Assembly (NCBI GenBank): GCA_019973155.2
Contig: BPQB01000047.1
Coordinates: 186,001-250,000 of the forward strand
Source of the DNA: Phanerochaete sordida
Taxonomy: Eukaryota; Basidiomycota; Agaricomycetes; Polyporales; Phanerochaetaceae
Direction of reading: 5' to 3'
DNA: 64,000 nt
Under the pieces are notes generated by a model. It made no database searches. It saw nothing but the letters and a program-made list of their open reading frames with translations, and was not told the origin of the DNA. The stretch's first letter is position 1, and each line of letters begins with the position of its first letter. Both the position numbers and the translations under genes were made by a program. This document shows positions 1 to 11,499 of the stretch, piece by piece.

Positions 1-86
1 TCGGAGGATCGCGCGGCATGGCAGGGCGCACCTCGCGCTGAGACAGCCAGGGCGAGCGCAAAGGCGAGTGGCGGCAGAAGGATCAT
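1..86 (-). CDS. 5' end of a secreted-protein gene, cut by the window edge
   Basis: An ATG at 86 opens a minus-strand frame that stays open to base 1 (28 codons). The first residues, MILLPPLAFALALAVSARG, form a typical cleavable signal peptide: a short N-terminus, a hydrophobic core rich in Leu and Ala, and a small-residue cleavage zone near residues 16-19. A TATATAA box lies about 83 bp upstream at 169-175, the same spacing seen at several other genes in this window. The mature protein lies outside the window, so its family cannot be named. It should be secreted or enter the ER. The start codon is well supported by the TATA box and signal peptide together. Confidence 0.6.
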   Translation of the reverse strand, partial: MILLPPLAFALALAVSARGAPCHAARSS

Positions 87-168
87 ATCTGGGTGCTGAA
101 TGGGGCAGCAAGGGAGGGGAGACGGTGTTGACAAGGTCTCTGGAGGGAGACTGTCAGCGCAAACTCGC

Positions 169-175
169 TTATATA
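169..175 (-). promoter_or_regulatory. TATA box of the left-edge secreted-protein gene
   Basis: TATATAA on the minus strand, about 83 bp upstream of the ATG at 86. Confidence 0.55.
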
Positions 176-299
176 CGCCGACCCACGCTTGAACAGCGTT
201 CCTCGGCTGTGAGCACGGTGCCTTCCTGACTTGCGCGCTGAGGACAGGGTCCACGCCGTAAATACAGGGTCGGCGCGCGGATTCATACAAGAATAGGAA

Positions 300-3160
300 C
301 CCTGTTGGATAGTATCAACGGAGCTACCTTCTGTGAGAGCGGGAAGAATAGGCAGATGAATAGCGAACTGACACCTGGCGTTTCACCGCATGGCAGCACA
401 TTTGGGCGTACATATGGTGAAGATCACACTCCAGTTGTGATCAGCAATTTTTGAAAGGCTCGGAGAAAGCGTCGGCAGACGTCAGTGGACGTAGCGCATG
501 CCCAGGACGACCGCGACGCATTTCCGTTACTTGAAGCTTCCTTGATGAGTACTCCCTGAAGTACATTTCAATGATCCATGTGCGTATTCGTCTTCTAAGA
601 GTACAGTTCAGGGATGTCTATCATGGGACGATACGCCAGTACCTGAATTTATCAGCGTCGCAATCTTTGCAACACTCCAAATTGTACGCACCCAGTTCAG
701 CCTGAACTTTGCGGTGCTCCGTACCTCATCTCAGCCTAGACTTTGACACCGCTACCCCTGTGACCGTAAAAGCAGCGCAAACCCTGGTCGACGCGGCTGT
801 GGTAGCGGTCGGTGAATGAGTTGTGATGCATTCAATCGGACCAGGCCGTGGGCTTATGTAACAGTAAGCTTGGGAGTAAGAAGTGTAAGCTCCAGTTTCT
901 TATACAAGCGTCTAATTGATAAGCCGTTATAAGTAAAGGCACATAAGTAAGTTAAGTAACTCGTTCTATAAGCTCGCGCGTACGCGCGACGCGCTCTCGT
1001 TGACCTCCATCGCCCTCCCCCGCGCTCTTCCACCCCAAGCTCGTCGTCCTCGCTCGCTCATAATCAAATCCATATGCTTTGCATGAATCGTACACAAATG
1101 CGAGAAACTTCCACTCGCGACATAGCATCTACCGCTACATGGACACTTTGGTTTGGCATCTTTTTCGCCAATCAGTACATGTATACAGACAGCGCAGCTA
1201 TGAGTAACAAGTATGTGTTCGTCTACACGTTCTACTCCTGCTATTACTCGCTGAACAGCTCCAGGGACGAGAGGTGGTGCACGACGCACGCTAATCACTG
1301 TACGCCCGGTAGCTCGAGCCGATGACGACGTGTCGGGCTACAATAAATTTGGGTAATTTGTTTGCGACTATTATCATTCAGCAAAATGCTGATATGATTC
1401 TAGTAGCATATGAGTGGTCCTGTACCACCTGGTGCGCGTCTGTGGCAGTGCATCGGCAGATGGGTGAGTATATGCTGCATATATGCGCAAACTTTGTGAC
1501 ATTACTGACATTCCGAGCCCAAGACAGACTGCTAGAGCCACCTGCGCTCGTGTGGACCGCTCTCGCATTCACACGCCAAAGCACAATCGCGTCCGCTGGG
1601 GGGTCCTTCTACGGCCTGCGCGCATATATACACACAACGCCCATGGCGACTCTCATCCTCGTCCCGACGATCGCCTCGACTGACCGCCAGAGCGCGAGGT
1701 CTTCACTTGAAGTCGAGCAGCCTCGCGGAATGGACGGCGACCTTACGCGCGACGTGCAAAGACACCTAGGCCCTGAGGATCTGGTGAGTAGAGGGGCGCG
1801 GCTGTTTCATGGCGCTAGAGGTAGCAGCCGAGGCGCGCGACGCCCCGGTTTTTTGTGTCATTCGCAGCGCTGACGCACTTTGAGCGTAGCAACTCTGGCT
1901 GGGCGTGCGACGCGACAATATCATGTCAGACTGGCGGCGTCGGGGCGTGACAGCGAACGCTCGTCGTGACGGCCCCGAGAAGGCGAGGGACCCCTGCGAT
2001 CGCGATGGGGTTGTATTTGATATGCGTTCACGAGCAGCCATACGCTGTTCGTGACTGACCCCAGCTCTTGTCCTCATCCAGAGAGGCCTGTAAGTACAAT
2101 ACTCAGGAGATGACGTGCGACAACTCACGGCGGAGGATGCCTTCAATTCCGTCGTCCGTCCCCTCGCAGTCCGATACGCGGGCTTCCAAGCGTTCCTGGG
2201 TCTGGTATGTGTAGGTGCGGCACAGAGCTTTCTGCGAATCTAATCGACGACTTCAGAGATATGGCGAGCGTTGGAGAACCCTGTACCTGAGCGACCACAC
2301 GCTACAGACTAACGGAACGACAAACTTACTGGTGCCTCTTCAATTATCCCTCCTTATCCCTCCTATCTCCTGCTTCGCCCCGCGGTCTCGTACGCTCCAC
2401 TGCGTCTCACACTCGCATACCCTGTTCGCGTAGTGCAAGTTGCCTCAACCATGGACGACTTCGTGACCGACATGCGGGCGCATTGAAGACCGGGCGGATC
2501 GCAGGTGGGCCCGAGATGGGCCAGACTAGGGGTGCCGTAGAGACGCGACCAACGTGTTCGCCTGCGTCTGCTCGATGGGTCTTATCTTCGCGCACGCTGC
2601 CTTGGCGGCGATCGAGGCACGCGGCGCGGGGGCAATTCAACTCGTCCGCCCACTCGCGCACCCCAGAGTGTCTGTCAGCCCCGATTGCCCCGGATACGCA
2701 CATCCGCGGAAGCAGGCACCGCCGATGCACCGATGCGCCCTGTGGAACCGCGGCTTCGAATCTCGACTGACGCTCCGCTTCAAACCGTATACGGCCGTTC
2801 CGCGCCTTCGTTGTGGCGTCGAAGCCCGCGCGATGCCACATATGGCAATGGCGCAGGAATACGGCTCCGCCAGCGCGTACCCAGACAGCAACCGAGCCCG
2901 TTCCTGGCCATCTCCACGGCTGGTGACCTGCGTGCCTGCACGGCGAAGACGAAGGCGCGAGGGCGTGCAAGGTAGAGCCCAAGCAGACCACTGGAATTTT
3001 GTGGCGAGACGAGTAGCAGCGAGAGGCCTTCACAGCTGTCGTTCGAAACCAGACTGACTTCACGCGTCGCGCTGGGCTTGCAGGGCAGGCGAGCGAAGCA
3101 AGGAACCTCGAGGGCGGAAGAGACTGCACCTCCATCCTCGATTACTTCCGCCTCGACGTT
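300..3160. other. No confident gene; possible unresolved short exons at 1640-2430
   Basis: Open frames here overlap on both strands and show no family motif. One stretch, about 1643-2433 (+), has an ATG at 1643 and plausible splice signals (donor near 1780, acceptors near 2100 and 2165, donor near 2200, acceptor near 2255). The frames are short and match nothing I recognise, so I do not call a gene. At 930-962 there is a run of GTAAGT/TTAAGTAAC-like words resembling the cluster at 34.7-35.4 kb. Confidence 0.3.
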
Positions 3161-3165
3161 GGAGC

Positions 3166-3170
3166 TATAA
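3166..3170 (+). promoter_or_regulatory. TATA-like box of the NRPS-like gene
   Basis: TATAA about 66 bp upstream of the ATG at 3236. Confidence 0.4.
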
Positions 3171-3235
3171 GAGCAATTCTTCAGTGAGATTTCCGCCGTA
3201 GCCCTCCTTGTCTTCGCCCTGTGCTCATTCCCGCC

Positions 3236-6200
3236 ATGTCCATTCCTCTAGAATTCGTGAGCTCGCTGCCGCCGCCGTCAGACGGGAAATCGCTCGGAGA
3301 CCATGTCGCGGAGCACGTTACCGACGCAGGGCGGGTATCCACCTTCCTCGACTGCCTACCCAACACCGAGACACCCGCGTTGTACGCTCCAGATAGCGCG
3401 CGTGCGCCGCTCCTGCACTCCGACATTCACGAGTTCATCTCCAACTTCGCCCTCCCGTGCACCGAGCCACTGAAGCGGCTCGGGCCCAACGACCGCGTCA
3501 TGGTCGCACTCCCCACGACGCCCGAGAACGGTCTCGCGCTGCTCGCGCTCGCCTGCTACCATACCACCGCGCCCGTCAACGCGACGTGCACCGCGAGCGA
3601 GCTGCTCGAGGACGCGGAGCGGCTCGGCGCGCGCTGCGTCTTCACGACGCCCGACGCAGAAGAGCGTCTCGAGCTGCGCGCCCTCGCGGCGCGCCTCCGC
3701 TGCGACGTCGTCTTCATGATCCCGCGCGACGACGGCCCGACGGGCCTCTTCGACATGGAGCTCATGCCCAGCAACCGCATGTCGCTCGGCTCCGCCCGCC
3801 GCATGAGCAGCGCGAGCCGCCGCCGCTCGAGCATGTTGAGCCACAAGCGTGCGAGCATCGCTGCCGTCCTCGCCGCGGCCCGCCCCAGCCAGCTCCACGG
3901 CCTCGACGATCAGAGCCTCGTCCTCCACACGAGCGGCACGAGCGGAAAGAAGAAGGTCGTCCCCTATACGCTTCGCTCGCTCATCATCGGTACCTGCGCC
4001 GTCGTCATGTCTTGGGACCTTAAGCAGCACGACGTGAACAGTGAGTCGCCCGCTCCTTCGGTTGAGCCAGTCCGCTGACCCACCCGCAGTGAATATGATG
4101 CCTCTCTTCCACGTCGGCGGAATCGTGCGCAACCTCTTCGCCCCAATCATCTCCGGAGGTAGCGCCATCATGTGCGCCGGGTTCGACGCTACCGCGTTCT
4201 GGTCGCTATCCATGAAGCTTGGGTCGACATGGTGAGTTCGCGTTAGCTCTCTGTCGAGCAAAGACTTACCTTTGTCCAGGTATTATGCCGCGCCGACGAT
4301 GCACCAAGCTATCCTCAACTCGCAGCCGGAGTCTGTCGACCCCAAGAGGGACACGAAGTATCGACTCATTTGTAACGCCGCGGGTGGTCTGCTACCCGTG
4401 CTTGCAGAACAGTTGAAGGGTACGTTCGGCGCCGTCATTCTGCCATCGTACGGCTCCACGGTGAGTATATACGCCCCAGACTCTCTGCTCACAGGGGTTG
4501 ACTTGCTTTCACAGGAATGCATGCCCATCGCTAGCCCGCCAACAACGTACCAGCTCGAGCGCCCGGGCTGCTCAGGCATCGCCTGTGGGCCGTACCTCTC
4601 CATCCGCGACCCGCTGAACATCGAGCGCGAGCTACCGTGTGGCCAGACTGGCGCGGTGTGCGTCAAAGGGCTGCCGACGTTCACGGGCTACGAGACGACA
4701 CTCGACAAGGACGTTCCTCTGGACACGTCCGCATTCTCGAAGGAGGGCTGGTTCGACTCGGGTGACTGCGGTTCCTTGGACTCCGACGGGTACCTCTTCA
4801 TCACGGGCCGCAGCAAGGAGATCATCAATCGTGGCGGAGAGGTCATCTCGCCGTTCGAGATCGAGGAGGCCGTACTCATCGTCGCGAAGGACCGTGTCAA
4901 GATGACGATCGCGTTCAGCGTCGACCACGACGTCCTGCAGGAGGCGATCGGCATCGTCATTGTGCCCCAGCCCAACGTGCCGCGCATCGGCCTCGCGCAG
5001 CTCCAGGACCTCCTCAAGGAGCAGCTGCACCCGTCCAAGTGGCCCTTCCTCCTCGTGTACATGGACGACTTGCCCAAGAACAACGCGGGCAAGCCCCTGC
5101 GCATCAAGCTCGGCGGCCGGCTCGGTCTCGGCATGGCGACGGACGCCTGGCTTCCCAAGCAGCGTCACTGGGAAGCGACCGCCCCAGACAAGAACGTCCC
5201 GCTCTCGGAGCCAATCCCCTCCACCCAGTGCACGTTCGATATCATGGAGACCGAGGCGGCCCTTGCGCAAGCAAAGGGCGTGCGCGACGTTGGCGTGCGC
5301 AGCCAGGACGACGGCACGGTCGAGGCGTTCGTGTACAGCGACGACGAGAACGTCGACAGCACGGACCTCAAGAACGCGCTCGAGGAGGTGCTTCCAGGCT
5401 ACGCGGTGCCGAACGAGCTGCACGTCTTCGACAAGCCGCTCCCGCGCGCGCAGGGCCTCGTCGACTTCGCCGCGCTCGCGGCCGTCATCGAGCAGCAGAA
5501 CGCAGCGGCGATGAGCGCGCGCGCGCTCGTCGTGCGCGACGTCGTCTGCGACCTCCTCGGCAAGGATCCCGGGCGCGTCGCCGGCGACACAGACTTCTTC
5601 CTGCTCGGCGGCAACTCGCTGTTGCTCGGCCGTCTCGCGTACGCGCTCCGCAAGGAGACGGGTGCGTCCCTCCGCGTCGCAGACCTCTTCAACCACAGCA
5701 CCATCAGCGGCATCGCGACGCTCATCGACGAGGAGGTGTCCAAGGCCATGCACAACGCGTCCGCCCGTGGTGACTGGATGCCCGACGGCCCGAACGACAG
5801 CGGCGAGTTCGCGCGCTTCGGCTCGCAGTACGTGCCCAGCGTCGAGCCCATGCGCAGCCAGTACCACCCGCTGTGCCTCATCGTCCAAGCTATACCCATC
5901 CTGTTCTTCTACCCGCTCAAGGCAGCGTGGAACTGTAAGTGCCCATCACTATCTTCATAAGCGCACGGTCTGACAGCTCTCCAGGGACCGTTATCCTCAT
6001 CTTCCTCGCGTTCCTCGCCAAGTACCTTGATCACGACTTCTGGACTCGCATCACCGCCCTTCTCACTGCTATCACTCTTGCTCGGTCGACATCTCGCATC
6101 ATTTCTCCCGTCTCTGCCATCATCTTTAAGTGGGTCGTCATCGGGCGGTACAAGCCTGGCACATATCGCATGTAAGTCCCCTTGGTCGACTTTGTAATTT

Positions 6201-8395
6201 CCTCGCTCACTCTCTGGCAGGTGGAGCAACTATCACCTTCGGTGGTGGATTACTAACGCATACATTCGCCAGGCCGGTCGTGGGATCTTTGCCATCCACC
6301 CGAAGGGCATTCATCTCTACTGTCGGCTCATGGGCGCGACGGTCGGGAGGAACTGTCAGATATCGCAAACTGCCGCACTTGGCGAGTTCGACTTGCTGAC
6401 ATTCAACGACGGCTGCAAGATCGACAAGGCCCTCATCCGCGGCTTCGGTGTCGAGCGCGACGGCTGCTTCCGCCTCGCGCCCATCGTCATCGGCGCCGAT
6501 GCGCACATCAACACGTACACGCAGATCGCGCCCGGCGCGACAATCGACGATGGCACCGTCTGGGGCCCGCATGCGTCGTCACACGAGCATCCTTCGCCGC
6601 CCGAGTTCGTCAAGTACAACCGCGCGACATTCCGCAAGCCGCGGCTGCTCCACCGCCTCCTCATCGGGTACCCCGTCATCTTCGTCGTGCTCTTCCTCGC
6701 GTACCTTCCGTGGATCGCCGCGCTGTACGGCATGATCAGCTCCGCGTCTATCCTGCGTCCGGACCTCAACACGGTCGAGAGCGTCGTCTTCTGGTTCGCA
6801 GACCCCGTGCGGATCGCCTTCCACGCCCTCGCTCGCATCTTGCGTGTCGTCGCCACGCCAGTCGTCCAGGTCTTCTTCGGCATCATCGTCAAGCGCATCA
6901 TGGGTCTCAACAAGGAGGGTCCTGCCGAGGAGTGGAGCGAGTGGGTCATTCTCCGCCGGTACATCAACAGCGTCCTCCTGTCGCAGCATACCCTCAAACA
7001 CGCCTTCGACGTATTTGGGACGCACTACGAGGCGACCTCGGTATGTTTCGCACGTTTGCTCATTGGTATCCCAGCCACTGATCTATCTCCGACAGTGGGT
7101 CTTCCGCGCCATGGGTGCCAAGATCGGCAAGCGGGTGTACTGGCCTGGCTCAGGCATCTACTGCCCCGACCCCGAGTTGCTCGAGATCGGCGACGACGTT
7201 GTATTCGGCTCGCGGTCTGAGATCTTCACCACGGACAGCATCGGCACGGCGAAGATTACCGTCGGGCGCGGCGCCATGATCGCCGACCGTGTCGTCCTGC
7301 TCCCGGGTTCGCGCGTCGGCATGCGCACAGTCATGGGCTCGGGCTCGCTCGGCAAGCGCGGCGGCATCTACGAAGACGGCTCGACATGGATGGGCAACGA
7401 TGGTGGCGAAGCCGCGATGCTCTCGAAGGGCATGGGTGTCGAGTTCGACGAGGACACCATCACTCCCTTCGGCAAGGCCTTCTACCGCCGGGAGGCGACG
7501 TACTTCGTGTACCCGTACAGCATGCTCCTCATCATCAACCTCGTTGTCTCCGCCGGCAGCGCTGCGTTCTGGAGTATCCCCGCCGTCGCGGCTGCGCAGA
7601 TCCTCCGCCAGTTCCAGATCCACTTCCCATACCTCCACCTCTTCGCAGCGACGTGGTACCGCCCCGCGACCATGTACGGCCTCATCGCATGCTTCTTCAT
7701 CCTGTTCCTGTTCGCCCAGTCGCTGATCGCCCTGGCATGGGTCATCGGCACCAAGTGGCTCGTCATCGGCCGTCGGAAGGAGGGCAGTTGTGCCTGGGAC
7801 TCGTCGTCTTATTGTGAGTGCCAACCTTGTGTCCTTGTGCATCTCAGTCGCTGACAGAACTACAGGCCAGCGCTGGCAGCTGCATCTCACGCTCTCGCGC
7901 CTGCTGTACCGCGGTCACGGCAACGGCGGTGTGCTGGGCCCGATCACAGGCTCTGCGTACATCGTCTGGTTCTACCGCGCGCTCGGCGCGCAGATCGGGA
8001 AGAACGTCGCGGTATGGGCGGGCGGGCGCCCCGGGCTCATGACGGAGCCGGACATGGTCACGCTCGGCGACCGCGTCGCGCTCGACGACTGCTCCGTCGT
8101 CGCGCACATCAACTCCCGCGGCAAGTTCGCGCTCAACCGGCTCACCCTCGGCGAGGGCTGCGCGCTGCGCACCGGCTCGCGCCTCCTCTCCGGCGCGCAG
8201 ATGGAGGAGTACAGCCAGCTCCTCGAGCACGCGCTCCTTCCCTCCGGCGACATCGCCGAGCGCGGCGCCATCTACGCCGGTTGGCCCGCGCGTATGCTGG
8301 AGCAGCCCCGTGCTGGCTCTGGGTCGACGACCATGGCGTCGTCTGCCTCCGAGCTCGAGAAGGGTGGCTCAACGTCGAGTACCCTCAAGGCGTAG
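3236..8395 (+). CDS. NRPS-like synthetase: adenylation, carrier protein, membrane and beta-helix domains
   Basis: Eight exons (3236-4040, 4090-4231, 4280-4460, 4515-5934, 5985-6171, 6221-7040, 7096-7813, 7866-8395) give 1600 residues in one frame. The ATG at 3236 is the first ATG of the frame. The N-terminal 600 residues are an AMP-forming adenylation domain: TSGTSGKKK is the P-loop, MPLFHVGG and YYAAPTMH are core motifs, and YGSTECMP forms only when the 4461-4514 intron is removed. A carrier protein follows, with LLGGNSL near residue 744 carrying the phosphopantetheine serine. After it come hydrophobic segments (about 830-910, 1055-1160, 1310-1420) alternating with hexapeptide-like left-handed beta-helix stretches (such as IGDDVVFGSRSEIF). 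There is no condensation or thioesterase domain. This order resembles the C-terminal domain of poly-lysine synthetase (Pls-type, TIGR02353). It probably activates an amino or carboxylic acid at a membrane; the substrate is unknown. Confidence 0.9.
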
Positions 8396-8602
8396 GTCGC
8401 AAATGCTCATCCGGGTTATGGCTGTTCTATCGTTCTTTTCTCTCCCTACTTTCGTATCATCACTTCATCGCTCTGGTTTCACTCTCGAATCATACTTTAC
8501 GCCCCGCTATTGGATCGCTTCAAATAGACTGTTGTACAGTATGGCTTACGCCCAGTTAACACCAATTTTACGATTTTCTACTCCGTCTGCGCACAAGGGT
8601 TG

Positions 8603-10358
8603 CTACTTGAACACCCCCGCAACGTACGCACAGCTCGCGTAGAACCCGCGAACCTTGTTCGGCTCGAGCTTCAGGTCCAGGCTTCCCCAGGGATTCGGGC
8701 CCGAGAGTCCCGGCAGCAGGTGCGCGCCGGCCTCCTCGAGCAGCACACTATCCAACGCCACCTCGTCGGTGTTGAAAGCCTGGCAGCGCACCATTCAGTC
8801 AGACCAGATTAACAGAACACAGGAAATACTTACCGTGAAGATGCTGGGCACGCCCCTCTCCCCGAGCAGCCGCAGCGTCGGCTTCCAGCTCTCCGTCTCC
8901 TCGGAGCCACACCCGGAGTTGAACGCGACTGCAAGATCTGGCTTTTTGTATGCGCCGCCCAGAGCGGAGACGTAGTCGTGATAAAGGCTGCGAAGCGGAT
9001 CAGAGGCGTTCTAACGCAGGCAAGTAGCAAAACGGTACCCGTCGCGATGGAAGTGCACGCGCCGCCGCCCGCGCCGCGCGCACTGCGGGCAGACATCCAT
9101 GGGGATCGCAGCGCCGCCGTCGAGGAAGGGCGTCATTTCGGGGCCGATCAGGACGAGCTGTAAGAAGGGGTCAGTTCGTATCAAGAGGACGGGGGTCGGG
9201 CGTACGTTCAGGGTCTGGAGCTCGGGCAGCCGGTGGAGGATCTCCTCGAACTGCATCGCGCGCAGGAGCTCTTCTTGAGACGCGCCAATGATCTGCGCGG
9301 ACCGTGTCAGCAGGAAATCACCGGCATGGCCAGGCGAAGTCCCTCACATGCACCGTCATCTCCCTCCTCCGCGTCCACTCGTCCCCCTCATTGAGTCGCT
9401 CGAGCGCCCACAGGATCGTCAGCGGCAGCACGAGCCCGTCGCTCGCCGCACGGAGGAGCGGCGCGCGCGCCGGCGGCGGGAGCCCCGCCTGCACGAGCTC
9501 GGACATGTACTCGCTCTCCCAGTCACCCGAGAGCGGCGCCCAGCGCGGGAGCACGCGGTCGGGTGCCCAGCGCACGGGCCCCGCGGGGCCCTCGACCGCG
9601 CCGCGGAGGAGTGCGTCGCCGCGGATCGTGCGGTTGACGTCGCACTGCGAGCGCCCGCCGTACGCGGCGTCCGGCGCGGTGTGTGCGGGCTCGGCGAAGA
9701 CGCGGTGGGCGTCGCTGGGAGGGGGGGGGGTGGTGGTGTCAGGGAGGCAAATGCGACCACGGTGGAATAGGAGGTGCTCACGAGCAGTAGAACGACAGCT
9801 TGCAGTTCGCGCATGGCGTGAGCGGCTCGTTCGGGCCTCCGCCGGCATGCACGTCCTCCTCAGTCCGCGCACTGCACGCGCATCAGCGCGCCGAATCTCT
9901 TGAATAAGCAGCTGGGAGCCTACCACGCGAGGCAGCGCGGCTCCCACCCGAGCAGGTTGCGCTCGGTCACCTCGAGCTCGCGGCCGAGCGCGAACTGGAG
10001 CACGCGCAGCTTCTGCACGACGCGCGCGATCGCGCGGGCATTCAGCGTGCGCACGTCCGCGCTGGGCTCGCCGGGCGGCGCGTCCAGCGCCATGACGTCG
10101 CCGCGCAGCGCGCTGTACGCGCCGCAGAACACCTTGTGCGCGCGCCAGTCGGCTTTCTGGCAGTCTGTTGTGGGCAAGGCGGTGAGAGAGGGTCGGGATG
10201 GATGGGATGGGGGGAGGGCACGCACCAACGCTGTCGTAGCACACGCGGCGGCAGCGCGAGCAGCGGCGCAGTGCACTGGCGTCCGTGCCAGGCTTGCCGC
10301 AGTGGTGACACGCTTGGTATATGCGCGCGAGGAACGGCGCGATGCGCTCGTCTTCCAT
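8603..10358 (-). CDS. MYND zinc-finger protein with an MSS51-like C-terminal domain
   Basis: Eight exons on the minus strand (10358-10226, 10164-9924, 9871-9782, 9714-9348, 9292-9206, 9157-9039, 8987-8834, 8779-8603) give 455 residues. Residues about 17-57 are a MYND zinc finger: CHHCGKP, then CSRC, then CYDSVDCQK across the first intron, then HKVFC. A second Cys/His cluster, CANCKLSFYCSDAH, is assembled across the third intron. The C-terminal third carries VLIGPEMTPF, CPQCAR, GLYHDY, KPDLAVAFNSG and a SIFT-AFN join, which match the domain named for yeast Mss51 (a mitochondrial COX1 translation factor). In basidiomycetes this architecture is a multi-member family, so orthology to MSS51 is not claimed. 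A role in mitochondrial translation or in a MYND-mediated protein complex is inference from the family only. Confidence 0.85.
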
Positions 10359-10359
10359 C

Positions 10360-10700
10360 GTGTCCCTGCGAGTGATATCTTGAGCAAGGAATTAGGGTGT
10401 CCAGACGCTGCGCAATCGACGCGGCGGGAGGAACATGCTAAGCAAAAGTGCTAAGATGATCGCCACGGCCGTGCAAAACGCCTCGTGCACGCGAAGCGGG
10501 TTGTTGCAGGCCAGAGGCAGCCGCATCTACTTCCATGTTCCAAGATACTTTTTTCGCTCTGGACACGTTGAAAAGGACACTCACTACGTTGCCGTAGAGC
10601 GTGGAAGATGTCGAGACTCGACTGGAGAGGGGACTGGGGACAGATGTGCAGACCTCAATCACTACGGTATCTATATATAAGGACGGAGCAATTTTCCATG
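10360..10700. other. Spacer between the MYND gene and tRNA-Glu
   Basis: No gene seen. An AT-rich TATATATAA run at about 10672-10680 sits some 20-30 bp before the tRNA and may act as its upstream element. Confidence 0.35.
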
Positions 10701-10772
10701 TCCGATATGGTGTAACGGCTAACATTATCGCCTTTCACGCGATAGCTCGGGGTTCGATTCCCCGTATCGGAG
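10701..10772 (+). tRNA. tRNA-Glu(UUC): tRNA-Glu (anticodon UUC)
   Basis: The 72 bases fold as a complete cloverleaf. TCCGATA at the 5' end pairs with TATCGGA at the 3' end. The anticodon stem TATCGC/GCGATA closes the 7-base loop CTTTCAC, giving anticodon TTC. The T arm CGGGGTTCGATTCCCCG is perfect. There is no intron and no encoded CCA, as expected for a eukaryotic nuclear tRNA. Confidence 0.95.
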
Positions 10773-11081
10773 TACCTTGGTTCCCTGATAGCTGGCCTTT
10801 TTGTTTGGCTTTTCATTTTGTCACCTGCCTCTCCGTATTATTACGCTTGGAAAGCCACAGCGGCAGTACTCACTCAGCCCGTAGCACATCCAGTGCCCCA
10901 AGTCGCCAACAACGACGGCGCAGGGAGCCAGTGTGACCCATGCAATTTCCCGGGGCGCCAGTCAGCTCAGTCTCCAGCAGGACCTCCTACACACGAACGT
11001 CTGCGTGCAAACCTACAAATAGCTACCAAAATAGCCCTAGAAAGAGTCCATAGACATGCCGTTTCAACGGAAGCATGTGCC

Positions 11082-11495
11082 TTACCGCGCACACGCCGGT
11101 GGCGGCACCTTCGTATGCGCACCGAGCGCACCCTCCCTCTTAGGGCTCTCTTCTCTTCGCTTGTGCTCCCCCCTCCACCTCCCCTCCGCCCTCCGCCTCT
11201 CCTCCGCCCTCCGTCTCTCCTCCGCCCTCCGCTTCTCCTCGCGCGCCGCACGCTTCCGCCTCTCCTCCTCCGTCTCCTCCTCCTCCCGCGTATGCACGGG
11301 CGTATACACGGGCTGCATCATCAACGGCGCGGAAGGCGCCGTGTTGTCGACGATGACGACTGTGTCGCGCCCCGCACCGTCGAACGCAGAGTCGCCACAG
11401 CAGCAGCAGCAGCCGTCGAGGCCGGGGCCATCGAAGTCGGAGGCGTCGCCGTCTGCGCCGGCGAGCACACAGCAGAGCGCGAGGACTTGGCCCAT
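11082..11495 (-). CDS. Small hypothetical protein with a lipidation-type N-terminus and charged helix
   Basis: A single-exon frame from the ATG at 11495 gives 137 residues. I chose this start because it has a good context (CCAATGG) and yields MGQVLALCC, a glycine-2 N-myristoylation signal followed by two cysteines suited to palmitoylation, which would tether the protein to a membrane. A run of five cysteines follows at about residue 29; it is encoded by a CAG-type microsatellite near 11399-11412. From about residue 68 the protein is extremely rich in Glu, Arg and Ala, built from repeats of a unit like RRAEER, and should form a charged helix or coiled coil. No family is recognised. Longer or spliced forms are possible. 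The low-complexity DNA lowers confidence. Confidence 0.45.
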   Translation of the reverse strand: MGQVLALCCVLAGADGDASDFDGPGLDGCCCCCGDSAFDGAGRDTVVIVDNTAPSAPLMMQPVYTPVHTREEEETEEERRKRAAREEKRRAEERRRAEERRRAEGRWRGEHKRREESPKREGALGAHTKVPPPACAR

Positions 11496-11499
11496 TGGC

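Noticed and set aside
2745..2770. CGGCTTCGAATCTCG, resembling a tRNA B box
   Set aside because: No cloverleaf can be formed around it.
2407..3135. 242-codon minus frame and 167-codon plus frame
   Set aside because: They overlap on opposite strands, share no family motif and lie just before the NRPS-like promoter; GC-rich DNA explains them.
3356..5888. Long minus-strand frames (301 and 418 codons) under the NRPS-like gene
   Set aside because: Antisense shadows of strongly supported exons with no motif.
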